This document shows, one piece after another, positions 1-8,443 of a DNA stretch of 64,000 nucleotides (positions within the stretch are counted from its first letter, which is position 1; every line of letters starts with the position of its first letter). The notes under the pieces were generated by a model, which did not search any database, had not been told where the DNA came from, and worked only from the letters and a program-made list of their open reading frames with translations. A program made the position numbers and the translations under genes. The stretch comes from Actinokineospora spheciospongiae (GTDB lineage Bacteria > Actinomycetota > Actinomycetes > Mycobacteriales > Pseudonocardiaceae). Where the stretch lies: NCBI RefSeq assembly GCF_000564855.1, contig NZ_AYXG01000109.1, positions 1-64,000 on the forward strand, in the 5' to 3' direction.

Positions 1-147
1 CATGATCGCCATAGGGGCCCCGGCCAAACACATCCACCCAGCCGGGCACACCCGACAAAGACCGGCGCTTTGAACCAAGGCCACCGCCGAGCACATCCAC
101 CCGGGCACCCACCGAACCCCTGGACTTCGAGGACGCCCCAGGTGAAG

Positions 148-927
148 TCAGCCCGCCCGGTGGCCGCCGATGCGCGCGGTCAACTCGTCCGCCGCCACCC
201 GGGTCAGCTCCGCCAACTCCGGCCAAGTGGCCCCGCACTCGCTCAAACAACCGTGCCGGAACGTCGTGCTGATCGCGGCCACCGCCCGCCCGCCGTGGTC
301 GAACACCGCGACCGCCACCGAGGCGTACCCCTCCACCACGTACCCGTCCTCCACCGCCCACCCGCGCCTGCGCTCGGCCGCCAGCAGCGCCCGCAGCCCC
401 GGCAGGTGCCGCGGCCCCCGCCCGGTGCGGTCCACGAACGCGCGCCGCCCGGGGAACAGCACCCGCACCTGCGCGGCGGGCAGGTGCGCCAGCACCGCCC
501 GGCCCGACGCGGGCAGGTGCCCGGGCAACCGCACCCCGACGTCGGTGACGGTGTGCGCGTCGCCGGGGTGCTCGCGCAGCAGGTACAGGGTCTCGCCGCC
601 GTGCAGCACGCCCAGGTGGGCGGCGTGCCCGGTGCGGGCGATGAGCCGGGTCAGCACGGGGCGGCCCAGCCGCTCCAGCGGGTCGTGCCGCAGGTACGCC
701 GAGCCGACCTCGAACGCGGCCACGCCCAGCCCGTACCGCCGCTCCTCCGGCAGGTGGGTGGCGAAACCGGCCGCGCACAGCTCGCCCAGCAGGTGGTAGG
801 TGCTCGACCGGGGCAACCCCAGCTCGCGGGCCACCGCGGCGGCGGTCACCGGAGCGGCCTTCGTGGCCAGCAACCGCAACACCGCCAGCCCCCGGCGCAG
901 CCCGGGGACGTCACTGCTCGCTCCCAT
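148..927 (-). CDS. IclR-family transcriptional regulator of the hut operon
   Basis: A 259-aa protein with the IclR layout: an N-terminal winged helix-turn-helix (about residues 10-70, with the recognition segment around GLPRSSTYHLL) and a C-terminal effector-binding domain ending in the typical segment VAVFDHGGRAVAAISTTF. It is divergent from hutH across an 83-bp gap that holds a perfect inverted repeat at 940-957, so control of the histidine-degradation operon is the natural reading. IclR proteins may repress or activate, and the ligand (urocanate or histidine would be expected) is not visible. The start is the ATG at 927. The family is clear; the regulatory target is inferred from position. 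Confidence 0.9.
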   Translation of the reverse strand: MGASSDVPGLRRGLAVLRLLATKAAPVTAAAVARELGLPRSSTYHLLGELCAAGFATHLPEERRYGLGVAAFEVGSAYLRHDPLERLGRPVLTRLIARTGHAAHLGVLHGGETLYLLREHPGDAHTVTDVGVRLPGHLPASGRAVLAHLPAAQVRVLFPGRRAFVDRTGRGPRHLPGLRALLAAERRRGWAVEDGYVVEGYASVAVAVFDHGGRAVAAISTTFRHGCLSECGATWPELAELTRVAADELTARIGGHRAG

Positions 928-939
928 CGGCGCAGCGTA

Positions 940-957
940 CGTCTGGGATACCAGACG
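940..957. promoter_or_regulatory. Candidate IclR operator between iclR and hutH
   Basis: A perfect inverted repeat with 7-bp arms, CGTCTGG and CCAGACG, around the spacer GATA. It lies 13 bp upstream of the iclR start and 54 bp upstream of hutH, where one dimer could control both divergent promoters. The palindrome is seen; its use by the IclR protein is inferred. Confidence 0.55.
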
Positions 958-1010
958 GTGTCACCCGATCCCCACTCGTCCCGGGCCGGGCCGGGGGCTG
1001 GAATGGGGGC

Positions 1011-2549
1011 ATGGAGAGAGTCGTCCTCGACGGTGGTCCGCTCAGCCGCGACGAGGTGGTCGCGGTCGCCCGCGGCCTCGCCGGGGTCGAGGTGGCCGCG
1101 CCCGCGCTGGCCGGGGTCACCGCCACCCGGGCCCACGTCGAGCTGCTGGCCGAGGCCACCACGCCGACCTACGGGGTGTCCACCGGGTTCGGGGCGCTCG
1201 CCACCCGGCACATCCCGCTCGACCGGCGCGCCGCCCTCCAGCGCTCGCTGATCCGCTCGCACGCCGCGGGCGCCGGGCCCGAGGTCGAACCCGAGGTGGT
1301 GCGCGCGCTGATGCTGCTGCGGCTGCGCACCCTCACCACCGGCCGCACCGGCGTCCACCCGTCCACCGTGAACGCCCTCGCGGCCCTGCTCGACCGGGGG
1401 ATCGTGCCGGTGGTGCACGAGTTCGGCTCGCTCGGCTGCTCCGGTGACCTCGCCCCGCTGTCGGCGGTCGCGCTGGCGCTGATGGGTGAGGGGATGGTGC
1501 GCGACCCGGCGGGGGAGCTGCGGCCCGCCGCCGACGCGCTGGCCGAGGCCGGGCTCGAACCGGTGGTGCTGGCCGAGAAGGAGGGGCTCGCGCTGATCAA
1601 CGGCACCGACGGGATGCTCGGCATGCTGGCCCTGGCCGCCGCCGACCTGCGGCTGCTGCTCGACACCGCCGACCTCACCGCCGCGATGAGCGTCGAGGCG
1701 CTGCTGGGCACCGACCGCGTCTTCGCCGCCGACCTGCAAGCCCTGCGCCCGCACCCCGGCCAGGCGGAGTCGGCGGCGCGGATCGCCGCGTTCCTCGCCG
1801 GGTCACCGATCGTGGCCAGCCACCGGGGGCCGGACTGCACCCGGGTGCAGGACGCGTACTCGCTGCGCTGCGCCCCGCAGGTGCACGGCGCCGCCCGGGA
1901 CACGGTGGCGCACGCGGAAACCGTGGCCGACCGGGAACTGGCCGCCGCCATCGACAACCCGGTGGTGCTGGCCGACGGCCGGGTCGAGTCGAACGGCAAC
2001 TTCCACGGCGCTCCCCTGGCCTACGTGCTCGACTTCCTCGCCATCCCGGTCGCCGACGTGGCGAGCATGGCCGAGCGGCGCACCGACCGGATGCTCGACC
2101 CGGCCCGCTCGCACGGCCTGCCGCCGTTCCTCGCCGCCGACCCCGGCGTCGACTCCGGGCACATGATCGCCCAGTACACCCAGGCCGCGGTGGTCGCCGA
2201 GCTCAAGCGGCTCGCCGTCCCCGCCTCGGTCGACTCCATCCCCAGCTCGGCCATGCAGGAGGACCACGTCTCGATGGGCTGGTCCGCCGCCCGCAAGCTC
2301 CGCCGGGCCGTCGACGGGCTGACCACCGTCCTCGCCGTCGAACTCCTCACCGCCGCCCGCGCCCTCGACCTGCGCGCGCCGCTGACCCCGGGACCGGCCA
2401 CGGCCGCCGCCGTCGCCGCCCTGCGCGCCCACGTCCCCGGCCCCGGCCCCGACCGGCACCTCGCCCCCGAGATCGCCACCGCCGAGGCGCTCGTCCGCTC
2501 CGGCGCCGTGCTCGCCGCCGCGCACACCGCCACCAGGAGGAACCCGTGA
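1011..2549 (+). CDS. hutH: Histidine ammonia-lyase
   Basis: A 512-aa cytoplasmic enzyme that deaminates L-histidine to urocanate, the first step of histidine degradation. The MIO-cofactor region is visible near residues 138-150 as [12 protein letters not shown]. The cyclising tripeptide reads Cys-Ser-Gly rather than Ala-Ser-Gly, a variant I also recall from Streptomyces histidases. The [11 protein letters not shown] and DNPVV segments, the Gln-rich QEDHVSMG region and the full length match the family. It is the first gene of a plus-strand operon; hutU overlaps its stop (GTGA). An IclR gene is divergent upstream. Confidence 0.97.
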   Translation: MERVVLDGGPLSRDEVVAVARGLAGVEVAAPALAGVTATRAHVELLAEATTPTYGVSTGFGALATRHIPLDRRAALQRSLIRSHAAGAGPEVEPEVVRALMLLRLRTLTTGRTGVHPSTVNALAALLDRGIVPVVHEFGSLGCSGDLAPLSAVALALMGEGMVRDPAGELRPAADALAEAGLEPVVLAEKEGLALINGTDGMLGMLALAAADLRLLLDTADLTAAMSVEALLGTDRVFAADLQALRPHPGQAESAARIAAFLAGSPIVASHRGPDCTRVQDAYSLRCAPQVHGAARDTVAHAETVADRELAAAIDNPVVLADGRVESNGNFHGAPLAYVLDFLAIPVADVASMAERRTDRMLDPARSHGLPPFLAADPGVDSGHMIAQYTQAAVVAELKRLAVPASVDSIPSSAMQEDHVSMGWSAARKLRRAVDGLTTVLAVELLTAARALDLRAPLTPGPATAAAVAALRAHVPGPGPDRHLAPEIATAEALVRSGAVLAAAHTATRRNP

Positions 2550-4207
2550 CCACCCCCGGACCCCGCCCCGTCCGCGCCGCCCGCGGCACCGCGCTGACCG
2601 CGAAGAGCTGGCAGACCGAGGCCGCGCTGCGGATGTTCCACAACAACCTCGACCCCGAGGTCGCCGAGCGCCCCGACGACCTCGTCGTCTACGGCGGCAC
2701 CGGCAAGGCCGCCCGCGACTGGGCCAGCTTCGAGGCCATCACCCGGGAACTGACCAGCCTCGACGAGGACGAGACGCTGCTCGTGCAGTCGGGCAAACCG
2801 GTCGGGGTGATGCGCACCCACGAGTGGGCGCCGCGGGTGCTCATCGCCAACTCCAACCTCGTCGGCGACTGGGCCACCTGGCCGGAGTTCCGCAGGCTGG
2901 AAGCCCGGGGCCTGACCATGTACGGGCAGATGACCGCCGGGTCGTGGATCTACATCGGAACCCAGGGCATCCTCCAGGGCACCTACGAGACCTTCGCCGC
3001 CGTCGCCGCCAAGCGCTTCGGCGGCACCCTGCGCGGCACCCTCACCCTCACCGCGGGCCTGGGCGGCATGGGCGGCGCGCAACCGCTCGCGGTCACCATG
3101 AACGACGGCGTCGCCCTGTGCGTCGAGGTCGACCCCGACCGCGCCCGCCGCCGCGTGCGGACCCGCTACCTCGACGAACTCGCCGACGACCTCGACGACG
3201 CCGTCACCCGCGCCCTGGCCGCCAAGGCCGCGGGCAGGCCGCTGTCGGTCGGGGTCATCGGCAACGCCGCCGAGGTCCTGCCCGAACTGCTGCGCCGCGG
3301 CGTCGAGGTCGACGTCGTCACCGACCAGACCTCCGCGCACGACCCGCTGGCCTACCTGCCCCGCGGCGTCGACCTCGCCGACTGGGCCGCCTACGCCGCC
3401 GACAAGCCGGACGAGTTCACCGACCGCGCCCGCGAGTCCATGGCCGAGCACGTCGGGGCCATGGTCGGCTTCCAGGACGCGGGCGCCGAGGTCTTCGACT
3501 ACGGCAATTCCCTGCGCGCCGAGGCCCGGCTCGGCGGCTGCGACCGCGCGTTCGACTTCCCCGGCTTCGTCCCCGCCTACATCCGCCCCCTGTTCTGCGA
3601 GGGCCGCGGCCCGTTCCGCTGGGCAGCGCTCTCCGGCGACCCGGCCGACATCGCCGCCACCGACCGGGCCATGCTGGACCTGTTCCCGGACAACGAGTCC
3701 CTGGCCCGCTGGATTCGCCTGGCGGGCGAGCGCGTCGCCTTCCAGGGCCTGCCCGCCCGCATCTGCTGGCTCGGCCACGGCGAACGCCACCTGGCGGGCC
3801 TGCGCTTCAACGAGATGGTGGCAGGCGGCGAACTGGCCGCCCCCGTCGCCATCGGCCGCGACCACCTCGACTGCGGCTCGGTCGCCAGCCCCCACCGCGA
3901 AACCGAGTCCATGGCCGACGGCTCCGACGCCATCGCCGACTGGCCCCTGCTCAACGCCCTGGTCAACACCGCCTCCGGCGCCACCTGGGTCTCCCTGCAC
4001 CACGGCGGCGGCGTCGGCATCGGCCGCTCGATCCACGCAGGCCAGGTCACCGTCGCCGACGGCACCCCCCTCGCCGCCGCCAAGCTCGAACGCGTCCTCA
4101 CCAACGACCCCGCCATGGGCGTCATCCGCCACGTCGACGCGGGCTACGACCGCGCCACCGGGGTCGCCACCGACCACGGCATCCCCGTCCCGATGGCCCG
4201 CCCGTGA
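2546..4207 (+). CDS. hutU: Urocanate hydratase
   Basis: A 553-aa protein that converts urocanate to 4-imidazolone-5-propionate using tightly bound NAD+. The full family length is present, with the glycine-rich [16 protein letters not shown] segment near residue 170, the NAD-binding [10 protein letters not shown] near 235, and the C-terminal [17 protein letters not shown]. The GTG start overlaps the hutH stop (GTGA at 2546-2549) and has an AGGAGG ribosome site at 2535-2540. The next gene starts 142 bp downstream, across a stretch holding an interspersed repeat. Confidence 0.97.
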   Translation: MTTPGPRPVRAARGTALTAKSWQTEAALRMFHNNLDPEVAERPDDLVVYGGTGKAARDWASFEAITRELTSLDEDETLLVQSGKPVGVMRTHEWAPRVLIANSNLVGDWATWPEFRRLEARGLTMYGQMTAGSWIYIGTQGILQGTYETFAAVAAKRFGGTLRGTLTLTAGLGGMGGAQPLAVTMNDGVALCVEVDPDRARRRVRTRYLDELADDLDDAVTRALAAKAAGRPLSVGVIGNAAEVLPELLRRGVEVDVVTDQTSAHDPLAYLPRGVDLADWAAYAADKPDEFTDRARESMAEHVGAMVGFQDAGAEVFDYGNSLRAEARLGGCDRAFDFPGFVPAYIRPLFCEGRGPFRWAALSGDPADIAATDRAMLDLFPDNESLARWIRLAGERVAFQGLPARICWLGHGERHLAGLRFNEMVAGGELAAPVAIGRDHLDCGSVASPHRETESMADGSDAIADWPLLNALVNTASGATWVSLHHGGGVGIGRSIHAGQVTVADGTPLAAAKLERVLTNDPAMGVIRHVDAGYDRATGVATDHGIPVPMARP

Positions 4208-4210
4208 CCA

Positions 4211-4290
4211 CTGTGGACAACTCCAACCCGCGCCCCCGTTCCCGTCGCACCCCTGCGGTGGTGTTGAATCCGGGGGGTCCCCCGGGGCTG
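4211..4290 (+). repeat. Interspersed palindromic repeat, copy A (hutU-M20 gap)
   Basis: The gap after hutU holds CTGTGGACAACTCC (4211-4224) and, 38 bp later, a G/C palindrome beginning GTTGAATCC (4263-4290) with core GGGGGTCCCCCGGGG. Both parts recur inside hutF (6193-6274), the palindromic part in reverse orientation and about 26 of 28 bases alike. I read this as one copy of a small non-autonomous repeat; the class is not named. Confidence 0.55.
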
Positions 4291-4349
4291 TGGATGGATT
4301 CGGTGCGGGGCAAGGGGAACGCGGTAGCCTGGCGGGTTGGGGGTGCTCG

Positions 4350-5531
4350 GTGACTTCGCTCGACGACCTGGCCGGGGTGGGGGTGGACCGGCGCGGGGGG
4401 TTCGCGCGGCACGGGTTCACGGGGGTCGACCTGGAGTTGCGGGCGTGGTTCACCGCCGAGGCGCGGCGGCGGGGGCTCGGGGTCGAGACCGACCGCAACG
4501 GCAACGTCTGGGCGTGGTGGGGTGAGCCGGGGGAGGGGGCCGTCGTGACCGGCAGCCACCTCGACTCGGTGCCCGGGGGCGGTGCGTTCGACGGGCCGCT
4601 CGGGGTGGTCGCCGCGCTGAACGCCGTGGACCTGCTGCGGGGCAGGGGGTTCGCGCCCGCCAAGCCGCTGGCCGTCGTGGTGTTCGTGGAGGAGGAGGGT
4701 GGGCGGTTCGGCAGTGCCTGCCTGGGGTCGCGGTTGCTGACCGGGAGCATCGCGCCGGAGGAGGCGTTGGCGCTCAAGGACCCCGACGGGAACGCGCTCG
4801 CCGAGGCCGTGCGCGCCTGCGGGGTCGACCCGGGCGGGCTGGGGCGCGACGAGGAGGCGCTGCGGCGGATCGGCACCTTCGTCGAACTGCACGTGGAGCA
4901 GGGGCGCGGGCTGGTCGACCTGGGGGCGCCGGTCGGGGTGGCGTCGTCGATCCTGGCGCACGGGCGGTGGCGGTTCCGGTTCCGGGGCGAGGGCAACCAC
5001 GCGGGCGCCACCCCGATGGCCGACCGGCGCGACCCGATGCTCGCCGCCGCCGCGACCGTGCTCGCCGCCCGGACCGCCGCCACCGGCGGGGCGCGCGCCA
5101 CCGTGGGGCGGCTGCTGCCGGTACCCGGTGGCACCAACGTCATCGCCGCGGCGGTGGACCTGTGGCTCGACGCCCGCGCCCACGACACCGCCCGCACCCG
5201 CGCGGTCGTGCACACCGTCACCGAGGCGGCCACCCGGGCCGCGCGGGACGAGGGGTGCACCGTCGAGGTCACCGAGGAGTCCTACGGCGACACCGTGCAC
5301 TTCGACCCCGCCCTCCGCGACGACCTGGCCGCCACCCTCGGCGGCGTCCCCGCCCTGCCCACCGGCGCGGGCCACGACGCCGGTGTCCTCGCCGCGCACA
5401 CCCGCACCGCGATGCTGTTCGTGCGCAACCCCACCGGCGTCAGCCACGCGCCCGAGGAGTTCGCCGAGCCCGCCGACTGCGCCGCGGGCACCGAAGCCCT
5501 CGCCGACGTGCTCGCCCACCTCGCCCGATGA
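4350..5531 (+). CDS. M20 amidohydrolase (allantoate/N-carbamoylase family) of the hut operon
   Basis: A 393-aa dizinc hydrolase of the Amidase/hydantoinase-carbamoylase group (peptidase family M20). Metal-site segments are visible: [18 protein letters not shown] (about 65-85), [12 protein letters not shown] (about 110-120), ELHVEQG (about 175), the [11 protein letters not shown] dimerisation/substrate segment (about 215) and [11 protein letters not shown] (about 345). Members are usually annotated allantoate amidohydrolase. Here it sits between hutU and hutF in one operon and no hutG is present, so I infer that it takes the N-formyl-glutamate (or formimino-glutamate) made by HutF to glutamate; allantoate is less likely from context. 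The GTG at 4350 fits the family N-terminus better than the ATG at 4290, which falls in the repeat. The stop overlaps hutF (ATGA). Confidence 0.85.
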   Translation: MTSLDDLAGVGVDRRGGFARHGFTGVDLELRAWFTAEARRRGLGVETDRNGNVWAWWGEPGEGAVVTGSHLDSVPGGGAFDGPLGVVAALNAVDLLRGRGFAPAKPLAVVVFVEEEGGRFGSACLGSRLLTGSIAPEEALALKDPDGNALAEAVRACGVDPGGLGRDEEALRRIGTFVELHVEQGRGLVDLGAPVGVASSILAHGRWRFRFRGEGNHAGATPMADRRDPMLAAAATVLAARTAATGGARATVGRLLPVPGGTNVIAAAVDLWLDARAHDTARTRAVVHTVTEAATRAARDEGCTVEVTEESYGDTVHFDPALRDDLAATLGGVPALPTGAGHDAGVLAAHTRTAMLFVRNPTGVSHAPEEFAEPADCAAGTEALADVLAHLAR

Positions 5532-7033
5532 CCGCCCACTGGGCCGCGCACGCCTGGCTCCCCACCGGCCCGGCCACCGGCGTCCGCATCGACACCGACG
5601 GTGCCACCATCACCCGGGTCACCACCGGGCAACCCCGGGGCGACGCCCGCCCGCTCCCCGGCATGGTCTTCCCCGGCTTCGCCAACACCCACTCCCACGC
5701 CTTCCACCGGGCCCTGCGCGGCCGCACCCACGGCGACGGCGGCACCTTCTGGACCTGGCGCGACCGCATGTACGCCCTCGCCGACCGCCTGGACCCCGAC
5801 TCCCACCTCCGCCTCGCCCGCGCCGCCTACGCCGAGATGGCCCTGGCGGGTATCACCGCCGTCGGCGAGTTCCACTACCTGCACCACGCCCCCGGCGGCA
5901 CCCGCTACGCCGACCCCAACGCCATGGGCAACGCCCTCCTCCAGGCCGCCGCCGACGCGGGCATCCGCATCACCCTCCTCGACACCTGCTACCTCGCGGG
6001 CGGCATCGACGAGCCCCTGTCCCGGACCCAGCGGCGCTTCTCCGACGGCACCGCCGCCGCCTGGGCCGACCGGGTCGCCGCCCTCCGCCCGCCCCCCACC
6101 GACGCCGGCTTCCCCCCGGCACCCACTCCCACGCGCGGCGCGGGCGCACCCCCGCCGCCGCAGGCCGCCGCACCCGACCCCACCAAGATCATCAGCCCCG
6201 GGGGACCCCCGAATTCAACGTTACCGTCCACAGCCGACACTTCGGAACCCGTGGCGGGTGGCCTGTGGACAACTCCGGGGGTGGCTGCCCGCGCCGCCGC
6301 CCGGCCGGGTCCGATGGTGGTGGTCGGTGCGGCGATCCACTCCGTGCGCGCCGTGCCGCGCGACCAGCTCCCCGAGGTGGCCGCGTTCGACGGGCCGCTG
6401 CACGTGCACCTGTCCGAGCAGCCCGCCGAGAACGCGGCCTGCCTCGCCGCCCACGGGTGCACCCCCACCCGGCTCCTCGCCGAGGCCGGTGCCCTCGGTC
6501 CGCGCACCACCGCCGTCCACGCCACCCACCTCACCCCGGACGACACCCGCCTCCTCGCGGGCTCCCACGTCTGCTTCTGCCCCACCACCGAGGGCGACCT
6601 CGCCGACGGCCACGGGCCCGCCCGCGAACTCCTCGACGCGGGCGCCCGCCTCTGCCTGGGCAGCGACCAGCACGCCGTCGTCGACCCGCTCGCCGAGGCC
6701 CGGGCGCTGGAGCACGGGGAGCGCCACCGCACCGGGCAGCGCGGGCGCCTCAGCCCGCACGAGCTGGTCACCGCGCTGACCAGCGCTGGATACGACAGCC
6801 TCGGGCACGCGGGTGGCCGCATCGAAGCTGGTGCGCCCGCCGACCTGGTCGCCCTCCGCCTGGACACGGTCCGGACCGCAGGGAGCCTGCCCGAGCAGGT
6901 GGTCCTGGCCGCCTCCGCGTCCGATGTGGACACGGTCATCGTGGGTGGTCGGGAGGTCGTGCGCGGCGGGCGGCACGTCCTCGGCGACGTCGGGGCCCTC
7001 CTCGCCGAAGCGATCGCGGAGCTGTGGCCGTGA
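5528..7033 (+). CDS. hutF: Formimidoylglutamate deiminase with an in-frame repeat insertion
   Basis: A 501-aa amidohydrolase-superfamily enzyme that deiminates N-formimino-L-glutamate to N-formyl-L-glutamate and ammonia. The N-terminal metal motif [17 protein letters not shown] (about 55-72), [10 protein letters not shown] (about 293), the [10 protein letters not shown] zinc/catalytic Asp segment (about 378) and [11 protein letters not shown] match HutF. Family members are about 450 aa. The excess is a Pro/Gly/Ala-rich stretch from about residue 190 to 261 (6096-6310), between WADRVAAL and [14 protein letters not shown], where relatives have a short linker. That stretch carries the repeat also found upstream of the M20 gene. 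The frame stays open, so the enzyme may still work, with a disordered loop. It overlaps the M20 stop (ATGA) and hutI (GTGA). Confidence 0.93.
   Translation: MTAHWAAHAWLPTGPATGVRIDTDGATITRVTTGQPRGDARPLPGMVFPGFANTHSHAFHRALRGRTHGDGGTFWTWRDRMYALADRLDPDSHLRLARAAYAEMALAGITAVGEFHYLHHAPGGTRYADPNAMGNALLQAAADAGIRITLLDTCYLAGGIDEPLSRTQRRFSDGTAAAWADRVAALRPPPTDAGFPPAPTPTRGAGAPPPPQAAAPDPTKIISPGGPPNSTLPSTADTSEPVAGGLWTTPGVAARAAARPGPMVVVGAAIHSVRAVPRDQLPEVAAFDGPLHVHLSEQPAENAACLAAHGCTPTRLLAEAGALGPRTTAVHATHLTPDDTRLLAGSHVCFCPTTEGDLADGHGPARELLDAGARLCLGSDQHAVVDPLAEARALEHGERHRTGQRGRLSPHELVTALTSAGYDSLGHAGGRIEAGAPADLVALRLDTVRTAGSLPEQVVLAASASDVDTVIVGGREVVRGGRHVLGDVGALLAEAIAELWP
6193..6274 (-). repeat. Interspersed palindromic repeat, copy B, inside hutF
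   Basis: Within hutF the + strand reads CAGCCCCGGGGGACCCCC followed by AATTCAAC (to 6219), the reverse complement of copy A at 4263-4290 with about 26 of 28 positions alike. At 6263-6274 is CTGTGGACAACT, identical to 4211-4222. A short inverted pair GTCCACAG (6226-6233) and CTGTGGAC (6263-6270) frames 29 bp. The repeat is translated as part of HutF without breaking the frame. Confidence 0.6.
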
Positions 7034-8181
7034 GCACCCTCATCACCGGCATCGCCGAACTGCGCACCCAGGACGACGACCTCGCCACCCTGCGCGGCGC
7101 CGCCTTGGTCGTCGACGGCGACCGCGTCGCCTGGGTCGGGTCCGCCGCCCGCGCTCCCGCCGCCGACAGCCGCGTCGACGTCGGGGGGCGGGCCGTGCTC
7201 CCCGGGTGGGTCGACAGCCACACCCACCTGCTCTTCGCGGGGGACCGCACGGCCGAGTTCGCCGCCCGCATGGCCGGGGAGCCCTACACCGCGGGCGGGA
7301 TTGCCACCACCGTCGCCGCCACCCGGGCCGCCACCGACGACGAACTCCGCGCCAACCTCCGCCGCCACGTCGCCGAGGCCCTGGCGCAGGGCACCACCTG
7401 CCTGGAGACCAAGACCGGCTACGGCCTGACCGTCGACGACGAGGTCCGCCTGGCCCGCCTCGCCGCCGAGCAGGTCGACGAGGTCACCTACCTCGGCGCC
7501 CACCTCGTCCCACCCGGCGCCGACGCGGGCGCCTACGCGGCCCTGGCCGCGGGCGACATGCTCGCCGCCGTGGCCCCGCACGTGCGCTGGGCCGACGTCT
7601 TCTGCGAGACCGGTGCCTTCGACGAGTCGCGGTCCCGCGCCGTCCTCACCGCCGCGGCGGCCCGTGGCCTGGGACTGCGGGTCCACGGCAACCAACTGGG
7701 CCGCGGCCCCGGCGTGCGGCTGGCGGTGGAACTCGGCGCGGCCAGCGTCGACCACTGCACCCACCTCGCCCCGGCGGACGTCGACGCCCTGGCGGGCTCG
7801 ACGACGGTGGCCACCCTGCTCCCGGCCTGCGACCTGTCCACCCGCCAACCCCTGCCCGACGCCCGCGCCCTCCTCGACGCGGGCGCCGCCGTCGCCCTGG
7901 CCACCAACTGCAACCCGGGCAGCTCCTACACCTCGTCCATGGCCTTCTGCGTGGCCACCGCGGTCCTGCAGATGCGCATGACCGTCGACGAAGCGATCAC
8001 CGCCGCCACCAGGACCCCGGCCAGGAGCCTGAACCGGCAGGACGTGGGACACCTGGCAGCGGGGGCGCGAGCCGACATCCACGTCCTCGACGCCCCCAGC
8101 GCCACCCACCTCGCCTACCGCCCCGGCGTCCCCCTGACGCACTCGGTGTGGCGACGGGGGACCCGGGTCATCCCACCCTGA
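7030..8181 (+). CDS. hutI: Imidazolonepropionase
   Basis: A 383-aa amidohydrolase that opens imidazolone-5-propionate to N-formimino-L-glutamate, the substrate of HutF. Visible motifs are the metal-binding [12 protein letters not shown] (about 65-76), ETKTGYGL (about 135), VHGNQLG (about 220), VDHCTHL (about 240) and [12 protein letters not shown] (about 297). The GTG start overlaps the hutF stop (GTGA at 7030-7033), so hutF and hutI are translationally coupled although hutI acts before HutF. It closes the operon; the next gene (DUF6104) converges from the minus strand 9 bp away. Confidence 0.97.
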   Translation: MSTLITGIAELRTQDDDLATLRGAALVVDGDRVAWVGSAARAPAADSRVDVGGRAVLPGWVDSHTHLLFAGDRTAEFAARMAGEPYTAGGIATTVAATRAATDDELRANLRRHVAEALAQGTTCLETKTGYGLTVDDEVRLARLAAEQVDEVTYLGAHLVPPGADAGAYAALAAGDMLAAVAPHVRWADVFCETGAFDESRSRAVLTAAAARGLGLRVHGNQLGRGPGVRLAVELGAASVDHCTHLAPADVDALAGSTTVATLLPACDLSTRQPLPDARALLDAGAAVALATNCNPGSSYTSSMAFCVATAVLQMRMTVDEAITAATRTPARSLNRQDVGHLAAGARADIHVLDAPSATHLAYRPGVPLTHSVWRRGTRVIPP

Positions 8182-8190
8182 GCCGGGCGG

Positions 8191-8370
8191 TCAGTCGTCG
8201 AACTCGTCGTCGTCGCGGGCCAGGAAGGTGGCGAGGCGTTCGACGGCGGTCTCGAACTCGGGGTTGGTGTCGACGAAGGCGCGCATCCGGTCGGCCAGCC
8301 AGGCGAGGGTGACCTCGTCCTCGCCGCGCCGGTTCTCCAGCTCCTCGATACCGCGATCGGTGAAGTACAC
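8191..8370 (-). CDS. DUF6104 miniprotein
   Basis: A 59-aa acidic protein beginning MYFTDRGIEELENRRG, matching the DUF6104 family I recall from actinomycetes, where it also sits next to kgd/sucA. I place the start at the GTG at 8370 because GAGGAG lies 7 nt upstream and relatives begin there; the longer frame to 8442 adds 24 residues with no ribosome site. It follows kgd by 73 bp on the same strand, so it may be co-transcribed. Function unknown. Confidence 0.85.
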   Translation of the reverse strand: MYFTDRGIEELENRRGEDEVTLAWLADRMRAFVDTNPEFETAVERLATFLARDDDEFDD

Positions 8371-8443
8371 AGCGAAACTCCTCGAAACGGCGGGACCGCC
8401 GGGGGTGGTGCGTTCCCCGGCGGTCCCGACAACAGCGGTCAAC

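Noticed and set aside
2021-5272. A 1083-codon open frame on the minus strand across hutH-hutU-M20.
   Set aside because: Antisense shadow of three clear genes in very high-G+C DNA; its translation is low-complexity (Arg, Gly, Val, Asp runs) with no family motif.
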